A stretch of 30,985 nucleotides of DNA from Lachnospiraceae bacterium UBA3632 (lineage in GTDB: Bacteria > Bacillota > Clostridia > Lachnospirales > Lachnospiraceae): positions 1-30,985 of the forward strand of contig DFKZ01000056.1 of NCBI GenBank assembly GCA_002373975.1, given 5' to 3'. The translations under genes were made by a program, and so were the position numbers. Shown here piece after piece: positions 8,446 to 17,243 of this stretch; within the stretch, counting starts at the first letter, position 1, and each line of letters begins with the position of its first letter. The notes beneath the pieces were generated by a model. That model was not told the DNA's origin. It searched no databases and saw only the letters and a program-made list of their open reading frames with translations.

Positions 8446-9485
8446 AGGATTTATCAGAGCTTCAAAGTCAGATCGAAAGCTTAAAAGCAGAGATCCGTGA
8501 GCATGCGGAAAAAGCTGCCAATTCAAAAGGACTCTATGAGCTTAAGAAAAGCTTTCTCGACTCCAAGCAGGGAAAGCTTTCCGCTCTTATGAAAGAGATG
8601 GCGCAGGTTCCCGCAGAGCAGAAGGCTAACTTCGGAAAAGCAGTCAACGAGGCAAAACAGTGGGCTCTCGGCTTTTTTGAGGATATCGATTCCAGGCTGA
8701 AGGAAAAAGAAATGAAGCTCCGCTATGAGAGCGAGAAGATCGATATATCCATGCCTGCCAAGATGCAGAAAAAGGGTAATCTTCATCCTATCACAACGGT
8801 GAGAAATCAGCTTATAGATATCTTTGCAGGAATGGGATTTTCCGTTTATGAGGGTTCCGAGATAGAGAACGATTATTACAATTTCACCGCTCTTAACACA
8901 CCTCAGGATCATCCCGCAAGAGATATGCAGGATACATTTTATCTCTCTCCCGAGTTCCTGCTCCGCACCCAGACATCTTCCGGGCAGATCCACGTAATGG
9001 AGAACACCAAGCCTCCCATCAAGATCTTAAGCCCCGGAAAGGTGTTCCGCTCGGATGATGACGCCACACACTCACCCATGTTCACTCAGATGGAAGGGCT
9101 TGTGGTTGACGAGGGTATCACCTTGAGCGATCTCAAGGGAAGCCTTGATACATTTGTTAAAAAAGTATTCGGTGCTGAGACAACAACACGTCTCCGCCCT
9201 TCATATTTCCCGTTCACCGAGCCTTCCGTAGAGGTTGATGTGAGCTGCTTTGAATGCGGCGGAAAAGGCTGCAGGCTCTGCAAGGGAACAGGCTGGATCG
9301 AGATCTTAGGCGCCGGCGTTGTAAATAAAAAGGTGCTGGAAAACTGTGGCATCGATTCATCAAAGTATTCGGGATTTGCATTCGGTCTGGGCATCGAAAG
9401 AATCGCAATGCTCAAATACGGCATCAACAATATCAAGATGCTTTTTGAATCGGATCTGCGCGTTCTTGATCAGATCGATGACTAA
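8442..9485 (+). CDS. pheS: Phenylalanine-tRNA ligase alpha subunit
   Basis: The alpha subunit holds the aminoacylation site of the cytoplasmic (alpha-beta)2 enzyme that charges tRNA-Phe. The 347-residue length is normal. An N-terminal coiled coil (about 1-90) binds tRNA. The class II catalytic core follows, with GKVFRSDDDATHSPMF as motif 2, the FTEPSVEVDV strand, a Cys-rich CGGKGCRLCKGTGW loop usual in bacterial PheS, and motif 3 at GLGIERIAML. The ATG overlaps the yihY stop (ATGA) and is served by AAGGAG at 8426-8431. pheT follows after 73 bases. I see no T-box leader ahead of the gene. Confidence 0.97.
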   Translation: MKDLSELQSQIESLKAEIREHAEKAANSKGLYELKKSFLDSKQGKLSALMKEMAQVPAEQKANFGKAVNEAKQWALGFFEDIDSRLKEKEMKLRYESEKIDISMPAKMQKKGNLHPITTVRNQLIDIFAGMGFSVYEGSEIENDYYNFTALNTPQDHPARDMQDTFYLSPEFLLRTQTSSGQIHVMENTKPPIKILSPGKVFRSDDDATHSPMFTQMEGLVVDEGITLSDLKGSLDTFVKKVFGAETTTRLRPSYFPFTEPSVEVDVSCFECGGKGCRLCKGTGWIEILGAGVVNKKVLENCGIDSSKYSGFAFGLGIERIAMLKYGINNIKMLFESDLRVLDQIDD

Positions 9486-9487
9486 GC

Positions 9488-9517
9488 CCAATATCAATAT
9501 GTCATTGGATATATTGG
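9488..9517. repeat. AT-rich inverted repeat between pheS and pheT
   Basis: CCAATAT (9488-9494) and ATATTGG (9511-9517) form a 7-base inverted repeat, and CCCAATATA recurs at 9528-9536. It could be a weak stem that tunes pheT expression relative to pheS. It lacks the GC-rich stem of a standard terminator. Confidence 0.4.
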
Positions 9518-9558
9518 TTTTATATAGCCCAATATAAAGTTTTGGAGGTAATGATAGG

Positions 9559-11979
9559 ATGTTAGTTCCACTTAGCTGGTTAAAGGATTATGTAGATATA
9601 AACGTTTCACCCGATGTTCTGGAGGAAAAGCTTTTTTCCTGCGGTTTCGAGGTTGAGGAAAAATATCAGGTCGGCAAGGATATAAGCGGAGTAGTGGCAG
9701 GTAAGGTCCTTACCTGCGAGCCCATCCCCGAGACACATCTTCATGTGTGCACCGTAGATGCGGGAACGGGCGAAGAGCTTCAGATCTGCTGCGGCGCCGA
9801 CAATGTATGTGCGGGTGGGATTTTCCCCGTAGCGCTTCCGGGCGCACAGGTTTATGCCACCGCCAAGGATCACGTTACCATAGAGGGCGTGATGACTATC
9901 AAGAAGGGTAAGCTTCGCGGGTACGATTCAAACGGAATGCTCTGCTCGGGAACGGAGCTCGGGCTTAACGAGAATCTCTATCCCGGTGCAGGTTATAACG
10001 GACTGCTGGTTCTTCCGCAGGATACAAAGCCCGGAACGGATATCAAAGAGCTCACCGGCCTTGATGACTGGATCTTTGATGTTTCCATCACCGCCAACAG
10101 ACCGGATTGTCAGAGCATCTACGGCCTTGCAAGAGAGGTGGCTGCAGTGCTTAAGACAGAGCTTCATGAGCCTGCTCTTGATTACCACATGACCGATGTA
10201 AAAAAAGAGGGCTTTAAGGTGAGCGTAGAAGCTCCCGATATCTGCCCCAGATATTCCGCACATTATGTGTATGATGTCAAGATCGGCGAGTCACCCGCAT
10301 GGATGAGAAGAAGGCTTGCACTTGTCGGAAACAATTCGATCTCAAACATCGTTGATATAACCAATTACATTATGCGTGAGCTGGGCCAGCCTCTTCACGC
10401 TTTTGACTGCCGTTTCCTTGAGGGAAATGCGATCAATGTAAGGCGCGCTAAGGATAAAGAGAAGATCGTCACCCTGGATGAGAAGGAATTTGAGCTCACC
10501 ACCGACAATCTTGTTATCTGTGACGGAGTTAAGCCTGTTGCTCTTGCCGGGATCATGGGCGGTCTCAATTCCGAGATAAGGGAAGATACCACAGAGGTAA
10601 TGTTCGAGGCTGCAAAGTTTGCAAGGGACAATATCCGCAAGAGCTCCCGCGCACTCGGACAGTCTTCGGATTCCAGCCAGAGGTTCTCAAAAGGTGTGGA
10701 TGAGTACGCTACCGTGATGGCTATGAAGAGAGTGCTTCACCTTGTGGAAGAGCTTGGATGCGGAAAGATCTCATCCACTCACGAGGACATAAACACGGGA
10801 AGATCATTAGAGCCCAGACCTATGAAAGCAAGCATCGCCAAGGTTAACGGCGTGCTCGGAATAGATATACCCACGGAGGATATCAGGGACATTCTTTCAA
10901 GACTTTATTTTGCACCCGAGATAAACGGAGACGAGCTCACCATCCACATCCCGGCATACCGCGATGATATGGAAGATTACCCCGATATCTCCGAGGAGCT
11001 GATCAGAATGTACGGATATGATCATATCAAGCCTACATTCATGCCTACAGCCAAGGTTACCGTGGGAGGAGAGAATCTGCGTCAGAAGACAACTCTCAGG
11101 ATCAAGAATGCTCTTTGCGCAGCAGGTGCTTACGAAGGAATACATTATTCATTCTTCTCGCCTTCCGATCTTGACTTCCTTGGCCTTCCCGAGGATGCTC
11201 CCGAGCGTAAGGCCATAAGGATACTCAATCCTATCAACGAGGAGCTCTCACTTATGAGAACAACTCTTGCGGCTCAGATGATCCATGCCATGGGAAGAAA
11301 CCAGAAGAGGGGAAATCTTGAAGGAAAGATCTATGAGATCGGAAACAGATTCATCCCCAAGGAACTTCCTCTTAAGGATTATCCGGACGAGAGAGAGACT
11401 CTGTGCATAGGCGTATTCGGAAAGACGGAAAGCTTCTTCACTCTCAAAGGACTTGTTGAAGTACTGGCAAACGCGCTGAATGTAAGCTTTGATTATGAAA
11501 GGACTCAGAAGCCTTTCCTTCATCCTTATCAGGCAGCCAAGGTTATCTGCGACGGTGAGGAGATCGGTTATCTCGGACGTATCACTTATGAGATCATGAA
11601 CGAGGAGGCCATGAGATATCCTGCTTATGTGGCAGAGATAGATCTCGAGAAGCTTGTTAAGTATTATGGCAAGACTCCTACATTTGTACCTCTTCCGAAG
11701 TATGCTACCGAGAGCAGGGATCTGGCACTTATCATGGATAAGGATATCACCTGCGGACAGGTCGAGAATATCATCTCCGGAAGCTGCAATTATGTGAGCG
11801 ATATCGAGCTCTTTGATGTATATGAGGGCGAGCAGGTTGCAGAAGGAAAGAAGAGTATGGCGTTTACAGTGAAGTTTACGCCGAAGGATGAGGAATTCAC
11901 CGCTGAGGCTGTGGACGGATATGTGCACAAGATTCTTAAGAACCTTCGCAAGGAACTGGAAATTGAGTTGCGAGCTTGA
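9559..11979 (+). CDS. pheT: Phenylalanine-tRNA ligase beta subunit
   Basis: This 806-residue beta subunit pairs with PheS and contributes tRNA binding and editing of mischarged Tyr. Domains in order are an N-terminal tRNA-binding OB fold (about 40-155, with DNVCAGG and PGA segments), the B3/B4 editing domain (about 210-390, with HAFDCRFL and GIMGG), B5 (about 405-475), a catalytic-like core, and a C-terminal FDX-ACB anticodon-binding domain (about 710-805, starting at LPKYATESRDLAL). The length is typical of the bacterial long form. GGAGG at 9544-9548 precedes the ATG with a 10-base spacer. Probably cotranscribed with pheS. Confidence 0.97.
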   Translation: MLVPLSWLKDYVDINVSPDVLEEKLFSCGFEVEEKYQVGKDISGVVAGKVLTCEPIPETHLHVCTVDAGTGEELQICCGADNVCAGGIFPVALPGAQVYATAKDHVTIEGVMTIKKGKLRGYDSNGMLCSGTELGLNENLYPGAGYNGLLVLPQDTKPGTDIKELTGLDDWIFDVSITANRPDCQSIYGLAREVAAVLKTELHEPALDYHMTDVKKEGFKVSVEAPDICPRYSAHYVYDVKIGESPAWMRRRLALVGNNSISNIVDITNYIMRELGQPLHAFDCRFLEGNAINVRRAKDKEKIVTLDEKEFELTTDNLVICDGVKPVALAGIMGGLNSEIREDTTEVMFEAAKFARDNIRKSSRALGQSSDSSQRFSKGVDEYATVMAMKRVLHLVEELGCGKISSTHEDINTGRSLEPRPMKASIAKVNGVLGIDIPTEDIRDILSRLYFAPEINGDELTIHIPAYRDDMEDYPDISEELIRMYGYDHIKPTFMPTAKVTVGGENLRQKTTLRIKNALCAAGAYEGIHYSFFSPSDLDFLGLPEDAPERKAIRILNPINEELSLMRTTLAAQMIHAMGRNQKRGNLEGKIYEIGNRFIPKELPLKDYPDERETLCIGVFGKTESFFTLKGLVEVLANALNVSFDYERTQKPFLHPYQAAKVICDGEEIGYLGRITYEIMNEEAMRYPAYVAEIDLEKLVKYYGKTPTFVPLPKYATESRDLALIMDKDITCGQVENIISGSCNYVSDIELFDVYEGEQVAEGKKSMAFTVKFTPKDEEFTAEAVDGYVHKILKNLRKELEIELRA

Positions 11980-12014
11980 TACATCTGGTTTTGACCTAGT
12001 GACGGCCCAGTCAA

Positions 12015-12144
12015 TGATAGTTCCGTCGCGCACACGCCTCGCGGCTCATATCGCGACACGCAGCGGTACTAGCTTCGAGCATCGCTGTTGCTCGCTCTCA
12101 GCAAGTGCCGGCGGCGCTACATGGTGCGCTCACGGAAGCTATCA
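12015..12144. repeat. Long imperfect palindrome, copy 1
   Basis: The outer arms TGATAG-TTCCGT (12015-12026) and ACGGAA-G-CTATCA (12132-12144) pair with a single bulge. Inside, GCGCAC (12028-12033) pairs with GTGCGC (12124-12129), and a core stem joins CAGCGGTACTAGC (12061-12073) with GCAAGTGCCGGC (12101-12112). The reverse complement of copy 2 shares this core and a flanking GCGCAC-CGCCTC-CGGCT segment. Nested pairing over 130 bases suggests a mobile palindromic element or a structured RNA. Confidence 0.65.
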
Positions 12145-12229
12145 TCGCCTGTGCCTGAATATCATTATGGTAAACAAACGAATTAATTAATCCTACTATT
12201 TAGATCTGGATTATTATTGAATGATTTAG

Positions 12230-12392
12230 TGTCAGCGAGCCTGTGCAAATGCTATGCTGAGAGCAATGTGTCCGAGGCCGGCACTTAGCGAAAACAAGCT
12301 TTAGCGCAGTTTGAGCTTAGTACCGCTGCTTCGAGGACCCATAGCCGAGAGGCGGTGCGCGAAGCATACATTTGTGCGGACTCGCGTGACTA
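12230..12392. repeat. Long imperfect palindrome, copy 2 (inverted)
   Basis: TGTCA-GCGAG (12230-12239) pairs with CTCGC-GTGACTA (12381-12392), CAAATG (12246-12251) with CATTTG (12369-12374), and the core CCGGCACTTAGC (12278-12289) with GCTTAGTACCGCTGC (12315-12329), with two mismatches. Relative to copy 1 the core lies in the opposite orientation, so the two elements form a diverged inverted pair about 85 bases apart. Confidence 0.65.
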
Positions 12393-12428
12393 AGATGTAT
12401 AAAAAAATTGTAAATCGAGGAATAAAAC

Positions 12429-13901
12429 ATGGAAAGAAAGAATGCTTGGGAAAAGTATGACGAGAAAGAGCTGAAAAAGCTCAATGCGCTCTGCGACGAG
12501 TATCGCGAGTTTATCAGTGAGGCAAAGACGGAGCGTGAATGCATAGACAGGATAGTTAACGAGATCGAAAAAGACGGCTATAAAGAGCTGGAGACCCTCA
12601 TAAACGGAAAGACAAAGCTTAAGGCCGGCGACAAAGTTTACAGCGTATGGATGAATAAATCCATCTGCATGTTCAGGATCGGAAAGAAACCCCTCTCGGA
12701 GGGACTCAACATCCTTGGCGCCCATATCGACAGCCCCAGAATGGATGTTAAGCAGAATCCCCTCTACGAAAAAGATGACTTCGCATATCTTGATACCCAC
12801 TACTACGGCGGTGTCAAGAAATACCAGTGGGTTACACTTCCCCTTGCACTTCACGGAGTGATCGTCAAAAAGGACGGAACCACCGTTGAAGTTAATGTGG
12901 GCGAGGACGAGAACGATCCCGTATTCTTTGTCTCCGATCTGCTCATTCACCTTGCACAGGAACAGCTCGACAAAAAGGCTGCCAAAGTTATCGAAGGCGA
13001 AGCTCTTGATATCATCATTGGAAACAAGCCTCTTACCATAGTGGGAGGCCCCGCAAAAGCTTCCGCAAAGGCAAAGACTGCATCAACCGCAAAGACCTCT
13101 TCAAAGGCAAAAGCAGACAAAAAAGAAGAGACCAAGGAAAAGGTAAAAGCCGGTATCCTTGACATATTAAAGCAGAGCTACGGCGTGGAGGAAGAGGATT
13201 TCCTTTCAGCCGAGATCGAGGTTGTTCCCGCCGGAAAAGCAAGAGATGCAGGCTTTGACAGAAGCATGATCCTCGGCTACGGACAGGATGACAGAGTGTG
13301 TGCATTCACATCATATAAGGCTATGCTGGAATCCCCCGTCTGTGACAGGACCACGGTCTGCATACTGGTTGACAAGGAGGAGATCGGTTCAGTAGGTGCT
13401 ACCGGAATGCAGTCACACTTCTTCGAGAACGCTGTTGCAGAGCTTATGAACCTCTGCGGTGATTATTCTGAGCTTAATTTAAGAAGATGCCTTTCAAGAA
13501 GCTGCATGCTCTCATCCGACGTATCTGCCGGCTTTGATCCTTCATACGAGAGCTGCTTCGAGAGAAAGAATGCATCCTTCCTCGGAAAGGGAATGGTATT
13601 TAACAAATTCACCGGAGCCCGCGGAAAGAGCGGATCCAATGACGCCAATGCCGAGTACATGGCCAGGATCAGGGATGTCATGGACAAGGACGGCGTTACT
13701 TACCAGACTGCGGAGCTTGGTAAAGTTGATATCGGCGGAGGCGGAACCATCGCATATATCCTTGCTCTCTACGGAATGAATGTTATCGACAGCGGCGTGG
13801 CCGTTCTCAATATGCATGCACCCTGGGAAGCAACCAACAAAGCTGACATCTACGAGACATTTAAGGGTTATAAGGCCTTTGTTAAAGGCATTTCAATGTA
13901 A
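12429..13901 (+). CDS. M18 family zinc aminopeptidase
   Basis: This 490-residue cytoplasmic exopeptidase removes N-terminal residues from peptides and belongs to the dinuclear-zinc M18 family (aspartyl aminopeptidase / aminopeptidase I type). Zinc-site motifs are GAHIDSPRMD (His99, Asp101), DKEEIGSVGATG (the Glu-Glu pair), SADVSAGFD-like SSDVSAGFDPSY, and a C-terminal NMHAPWE His. Residues about 209-242 form a low-complexity Ala/Lys/Thr linker (KASAKAKTAS and KADKKEETKEK) inside the dimerisation region, which looks like an insertion. CGAGG at 12416-12420 precedes the ATG. It lies five bases upstream of queA, so the two are probably cotranscribed. Confidence 0.92.
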   Translation: MERKNAWEKYDEKELKKLNALCDEYREFISEAKTERECIDRIVNEIEKDGYKELETLINGKTKLKAGDKVYSVWMNKSICMFRIGKKPLSEGLNILGAHIDSPRMDVKQNPLYEKDDFAYLDTHYYGGVKKYQWVTLPLALHGVIVKKDGTTVEVNVGEDENDPVFFVSDLLIHLAQEQLDKKAAKVIEGEALDIIIGNKPLTIVGGPAKASAKAKTASTAKTSSKAKADKKEETKEKVKAGILDILKQSYGVEEEDFLSAEIEVVPAGKARDAGFDRSMILGYGQDDRVCAFTSYKAMLESPVCDRTTVCILVDKEEIGSVGATGMQSHFFENAVAELMNLCGDYSELNLRRCLSRSCMLSSDVSAGFDPSYESCFERKNASFLGKGMVFNKFTGARGKSGSNDANAEYMARIRDVMDKDGVTYQTAELGKVDIGGGGTIAYILALYGMNVIDSGVAVLNMHAPWEATNKADIYETFKGYKAFVKGISM

Positions 13902-13906
13902 TTGAC

Positions 13907-14947
13907 ATGGAATTAAAAAAGTCGGATTTTTACTTTGATCTTCCGGAGGAGCTGATCGCTCAGGATCCCCTTGAGGACCGCTCCTCCAGCAGACTTCTCG
14001 TAATCGATAAGAATACGGGAAAGACGCAGCATCGCGTATTCAAAGATATAATCGAATATTTAAATCCGGGTGACTGCCTGGTGCTCAATAATACCAAGGT
14101 CATTCCCGCAAGGCTCTACGGCGAGAGGGAAGGCACCGGCGGACAGGTGGAGGTGCTTCTCCTTAAGAGAGGCGAGGGCGATGTGTGGGAAACCCTTGTA
14201 AGGCCCGGAAAGAAATGTAAGCCCGGTCAGAAGCTCGTTTTCGGCGGCGGTAAGCTTCATGCCGAAGTGCTTGAAACTGTGGATGACGGAAACAGGCTTA
14301 TTAAATTCTTCTATGACGGGATATGGGAGGAAGTGCTTGATTCTCTCGGAGAGATGCCGCTTCCGCCTTATATAACCCACAAGCTTAAGGACAAAAACCG
14401 CTACCAGACCGTATATGCAAAGTACGACGGATCGGCGGCGGCTCCCACGGCGGGACTTCATTTTACCCCCGAGCTGCTTAAGCAAATAGAGGAAAAAGGA
14501 ATAAAGCTTGCCTATGTGACGCTTCATGTGGGGCTTGGAACCTTCCGCCCCGTTAAGGAAGAAAACATTCTGGATCACCATATGCATACCGAGATGTATC
14601 AGGTCACAAAGGAAGCTGCGGATATCATAAATGACACAAAAAAAAGCGGTGGCAGAGTGATCTGTGTCGGGACCACAAGCTGCCGTACCATAGAGAGCGC
14701 TGCGGATGAAAACGGGTGCGTAAAGCCCGGAAGCGGAGATACGGATATTTTCATCTATCCCGGTTACCGCTTCAAAGCTCTCGACTGCCTTATCACTAAT
14801 TTTCACCTTCCGGAGAGCACGCTGCTTATGCTTGTTTCCGCTCTTGCGGGCAGGGAGAATGTGCTTGCGGCATATGAGGAAGCCATCAGGGAAAGATACA
14901 GGTTCTTCTCTTTCGGAGATGCCTGCTTCTTCACGGATTTGATATAA
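13907..14947 (+). CDS. queA: tRNA preQ1(34) SAM ribosyltransferase-isomerase
   Basis: QueA transfers and isomerises the ribosyl group of S-adenosylmethionine onto preQ1 in the wobble position of tRNA, giving epoxyqueuosine. The 346-residue length is normal. Recognisable motifs are FDLPEELIAQDPLEDR at the N-terminus, LVLNNTKVIPARLYG, APTAGLHFTPELL, the DHHMHTEMYQV segment, VGTTSCRTIES, and FHLPESTLLMLVSA. The ATG lies five bases after the aminopeptidase stop without its own clear ribosome binding site, so translation is probably coupled. No other queuosine gene is in the window. Confidence 0.97.
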   Translation: MELKKSDFYFDLPEELIAQDPLEDRSSSRLLVIDKNTGKTQHRVFKDIIEYLNPGDCLVLNNTKVIPARLYGEREGTGGQVEVLLLKRGEGDVWETLVRPGKKCKPGQKLVFGGGKLHAEVLETVDDGNRLIKFFYDGIWEEVLDSLGEMPLPPYITHKLKDKNRYQTVYAKYDGSAAAPTAGLHFTPELLKQIEEKGIKLAYVTLHVGLGTFRPVKEENILDHHMHTEMYQVTKEAADIINDTKKSGGRVICVGTTSCRTIESAADENGCVKPGSGDTDIFIYPGYRFKALDCLITNFHLPESTLLMLVSALAGRENVLAAYEEAIRERYRFFSFGDACFFTDLI

Positions 14948-15022
14948 ACAGAGGCCTTCCGGGATCATCACACGTTAAACCTGAGGATATCGGGAATTCA
15001 CTTAAAGATCATTGAGGTATAC

Positions 15023-16825
15023 ATGAAAAAAAGATTGCTGCAAAAGATAATCCTTCCGGGACTGCTGGTATTTACAATGCTGGCTTATTCGGGCTGCACC
15101 ATGCTGGATATAGTTGACTATATGCTCGAGGATGAGGAAGAAGAGACCGCACAGCTCCCCGAACAGCCCGGTGATGGTAAGGAACTTGAGGCTGAAAGCC
15201 AGGGATCGGATAACTGGACAGAAGGCTCCGATGATGCGGCCTTTGCCGAGTCGGAAGAGCAGCGCACTGCGGCAATTTCATCCCTCTACGAAAACGGAGC
15301 AGTGCGCGAACCAAAGGTCAAGCTGAAGGGTAACGGTCAGGATAAGGTGACGATCCTTATATACATGAACGGGTCTGATCTTGAGAGCGAGTCACAGGAA
15401 GCGACGGGAGACCTCGCCGAGATGGTGCATGCCGGAAGCTCACCCAATGTAAATATCCTTGTTCAGACCATGGGTACCAAGAAGTGGTACAATTATGGGA
15501 TAGCATCCAACAGAAGCCAGATATATTCCGTTAACGCTAACGGACTTACGCTGGTAAAGGACGATCTGGGACAGCTGGACTGCACCGGCCCCGATGCACT
15601 TTCAAGCTTTATAGCATGGGGCGCTGCCAACTATCCCGCAGACAGATATATCCTCCTTTTCTGGAATCACGGAGGAGGGCCTGTATACGGCTTTGGATCG
15701 GATGAATGGAATTCCGACCAGTATGCTTCACTTACGATTGATGAGATGCAGACCGCACTTTCAAGAGGCGGCATCTATTTCGATATCATCGGAATGGACT
15801 GCTGCATAATGTCGTGTATCGAGGTGTGTGCCGCATTGTATGAGTATTGCGATTACATGGTGCTCTCGGAGGATTTTGAATCGGGCCTCGGATGGAATTA
15901 CACACCCTGGCTGTCGTCCCTTTATTCAAACACATCCATCAGATCCACCGATCTTGGAAGAAGGATCGTCGACTCGATGGTTGATGCCAATGCGCAGGAC
16001 AGCTACAATGGCGATAACTCGATACTGGCAGTGATAGACCAGGCTATGCTGAAGGTGCTCTGGCAGACATGGACCGATTTTGCATATGCCAACGAAAGTG
16101 CACTCCTTAACAGCAACTACAGCCGCGAGGTTAAGAGAAGCGATAACGGAAGAGTACATCCCATTCTGAGAAGGCAGGGACGCACCCTGAGATACGGAGG
16201 ATACGACAGCTGGGATGATTTCAGCTATTCGGATTATTATTCCGATGATGTGCCCGATCTTTCGGAGTATTACATTACCGATATCATGGCCGTGGCATCG
16301 ACCATGGATACGGCGGAGTCAAATGCATTAAGATCGGCACTCGACAGCACTATCGTGTACATGAAGGCAACGGAGGGAGACCGCGACCTTACCGGAATAT
16401 CGGTCACACTTCCTTATGGAGATGAAGCCTTTTATGCCGATCTCAACAGGATCTTCACCAATGCGGGCTTTGATACCGATTATGTATCATGGCTCAGCAA
16501 GTTTACAAGCGCCAGCGGAACAGGAAGCTTTTACGATTACAGCGACTGGGATGACGACTGGGACGGCTGGGACGATTATAACGACGACTACGACTGGAAC
16601 GAGTGGGATTACGGCGGAGGAGACGATTACGACTATTGGTTCGACTGGGATTTCTGGGGTGATTTCGCCGATGATGACGGCTGCTATGATTACGGTTATT
16701 ACGATGACGACGATTATTACGGCTGTTATGATGATTATTACTATGAGGATGACGGATACTACTACGGGGACGATTACTACAGCTATGACGACTCCGAATA
16801 TGAGTGGTTCTGGGGCGATTGGTAA
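15023..16825 (+). CDS. Clostripain-family (C11) cysteine peptidase, lipoprotein-like
   Basis: This 600-residue protein has a signal peptide ending in LAYSGC (Cys25), a plausible lipobox with an unusual Tyr at -3, so it is probably a membrane-anchored extracellular protease. An acidic linker (about 30-95) leads to a C11 peptidase domain (about 105-500), starting with VTILIYMNGSDLES. The catalytic dyad should be His216 in FWNHGGG and Cys261 in MDCCIMS. Clostripain relatives cleave after basic residues, but the specificity cannot be read here. The last 97 residues hold about 35 Asp, 24 Tyr and 11 Trp and no Lys, Arg or His, an extreme composition. GAGG at 15014-15017 precedes the ATG. Neighbours are functionally unrelated. 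Confidence 0.88.
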   Translation: MKKRLLQKIILPGLLVFTMLAYSGCTMLDIVDYMLEDEEEETAQLPEQPGDGKELEAESQGSDNWTEGSDDAAFAESEEQRTAAISSLYENGAVREPKVKLKGNGQDKVTILIYMNGSDLESESQEATGDLAEMVHAGSSPNVNILVQTMGTKKWYNYGIASNRSQIYSVNANGLTLVKDDLGQLDCTGPDALSSFIAWGAANYPADRYILLFWNHGGGPVYGFGSDEWNSDQYASLTIDEMQTALSRGGIYFDIIGMDCCIMSCIEVCAALYEYCDYMVLSEDFESGLGWNYTPWLSSLYSNTSIRSTDLGRRIVDSMVDANAQDSYNGDNSILAVIDQAMLKVLWQTWTDFAYANESALLNSNYSREVKRSDNGRVHPILRRQGRTLRYGGYDSWDDFSYSDYYSDDVPDLSEYYITDIMAVASTMDTAESNALRSALDSTIVYMKATEGDRDLTGISVTLPYGDEAFYADLNRIFTNAGFDTDYVSWLSKFTSASGTGSFYDYSDWDDDWDGWDDYNDDYDWNEWDYGGGDDYDYWFDWDFWGDFADDDGCYDYGYYDDDDYYGCYDDYYYEDDGYYYGDDYYSYDDSEYEWFWGDW

Positions 16826-16898
16826 GGCGAAATTGACCTTGTGAAAACAGGGCCTGTGTGATAGAATAAACATGTTATGCACAGATGAGGTAAAAGAG

Positions 16899-17243
16899 AT
16901 GGCAGAACAAACCGAAAGAAGAAAAAGTAAAAGAATGCAGATGGACTCCAAGCTCGTTATCAAGAGACTTGACGGTGGTACATCCGAGGAAGTGAGCATT
17001 GAGATAAGCGATGTATCCAAGACGGGCGTGGGTTTTGTGTGCGCTACTCCGCTCCTTATAGGTACGGTTTACGAATCGTTCCTCACTATCTGGACCAAGG
17101 AAGTTCTTCATGCTTTCCTGCAGATCGTGCGCATCGAGCTCAAGGGTGACACCTATTACTATGGTGCATCATTTGTTGGAATGCCCGAGATGGATGCTGC
17201 CAGGATAGAGACCTATCAGACTCTTACCGACAACGGTGTGTAG
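16899..17243 (+). CDS. PilZ domain protein, predicted c-di-GMP receptor
   Basis: This single-domain PilZ protein of about 114 residues is predicted to bind c-di-GMP through its N-terminal RxxxR (RRKSKR, Arg8 and Arg12) and DVSKTG (DxSxxG, 38-43), both intact. I chose the ATG at 16899 because GATGAGG lies eight bases upstream. An ATG at 16872 would add nine residues but has no ribosome binding site and lies close to a possible promoter (TTGACC at 16833 with weak -10 candidates near 16857-16867). With no catalytic domain, it must act by contacting a partner. It sits 50 bases before the acyl ligase gene and may regulate the lipid cluster, or respond to the GGDEF protein encoded at 170-1531. Confidence 0.87.
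   Translation: MAEQTERRKSKRMQMDSKLVIKRLDGGTSEEVSIEISDVSKTGVGFVCATPLLIGTVYESFLTIWTKEVLHAFLQIVRIELKGDTYYYGASFVGMPEMDAARIETYQTLTDNGV

Larger units (their letters stand above)
11980..12428. other. 449-base intergenic region with paired palindromes
   Basis: No coding frame is convincing here. The region is a GC-rich imperfect palindrome (12015-12144), an AT-rich spacer with AATTAATTAAT (about 12160-12229), and a second GC-rich imperfect palindrome (12230-12392). An inverted repeat TTGAC/GTCAA (11991-11995, 12010-12014) directly follows pheT. The AT-rich stretch before 12429 carries the ribosome binding site of the aminopeptidase gene. No tRNA or known riboswitch was recognised. Confidence 0.7.

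Noticed and set aside
11248..12033. A 261-codon minus-strand frame reaching into the gap after pheT
   Set aside because: Most of it is antisense to pheT and the rest covers the palindromic repeat; no recognisable protein pattern.
12015..12392. Integron attC sites or a tRNA cluster
   Set aside because: The palindromes lack GTTRRRY/RYYYAAC core sites and no integrase is near; no tRNA T-loop or acceptor stem pattern is found.
14060..14971. A 303-codon minus-strand frame
   Set aside because: It is the shadow of queA, whose plus-strand translation matches the whole family length.
16872..16898. Upstream ATG as start of the PilZ protein
   Set aside because: It has no ribosome binding site and lies near a possible -10 element, whereas ATG 16899 has GAGG at proper spacing.
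16487..17020. A Val/Ile-rich minus-strand frame that looks like a membrane protein
   Set aside because: It is the reverse complement of the Asp/Tyr codon run in the clostripain-like tail (GAC and GAT read as GTC and ATC), so the hydrophobicity is an artefact.
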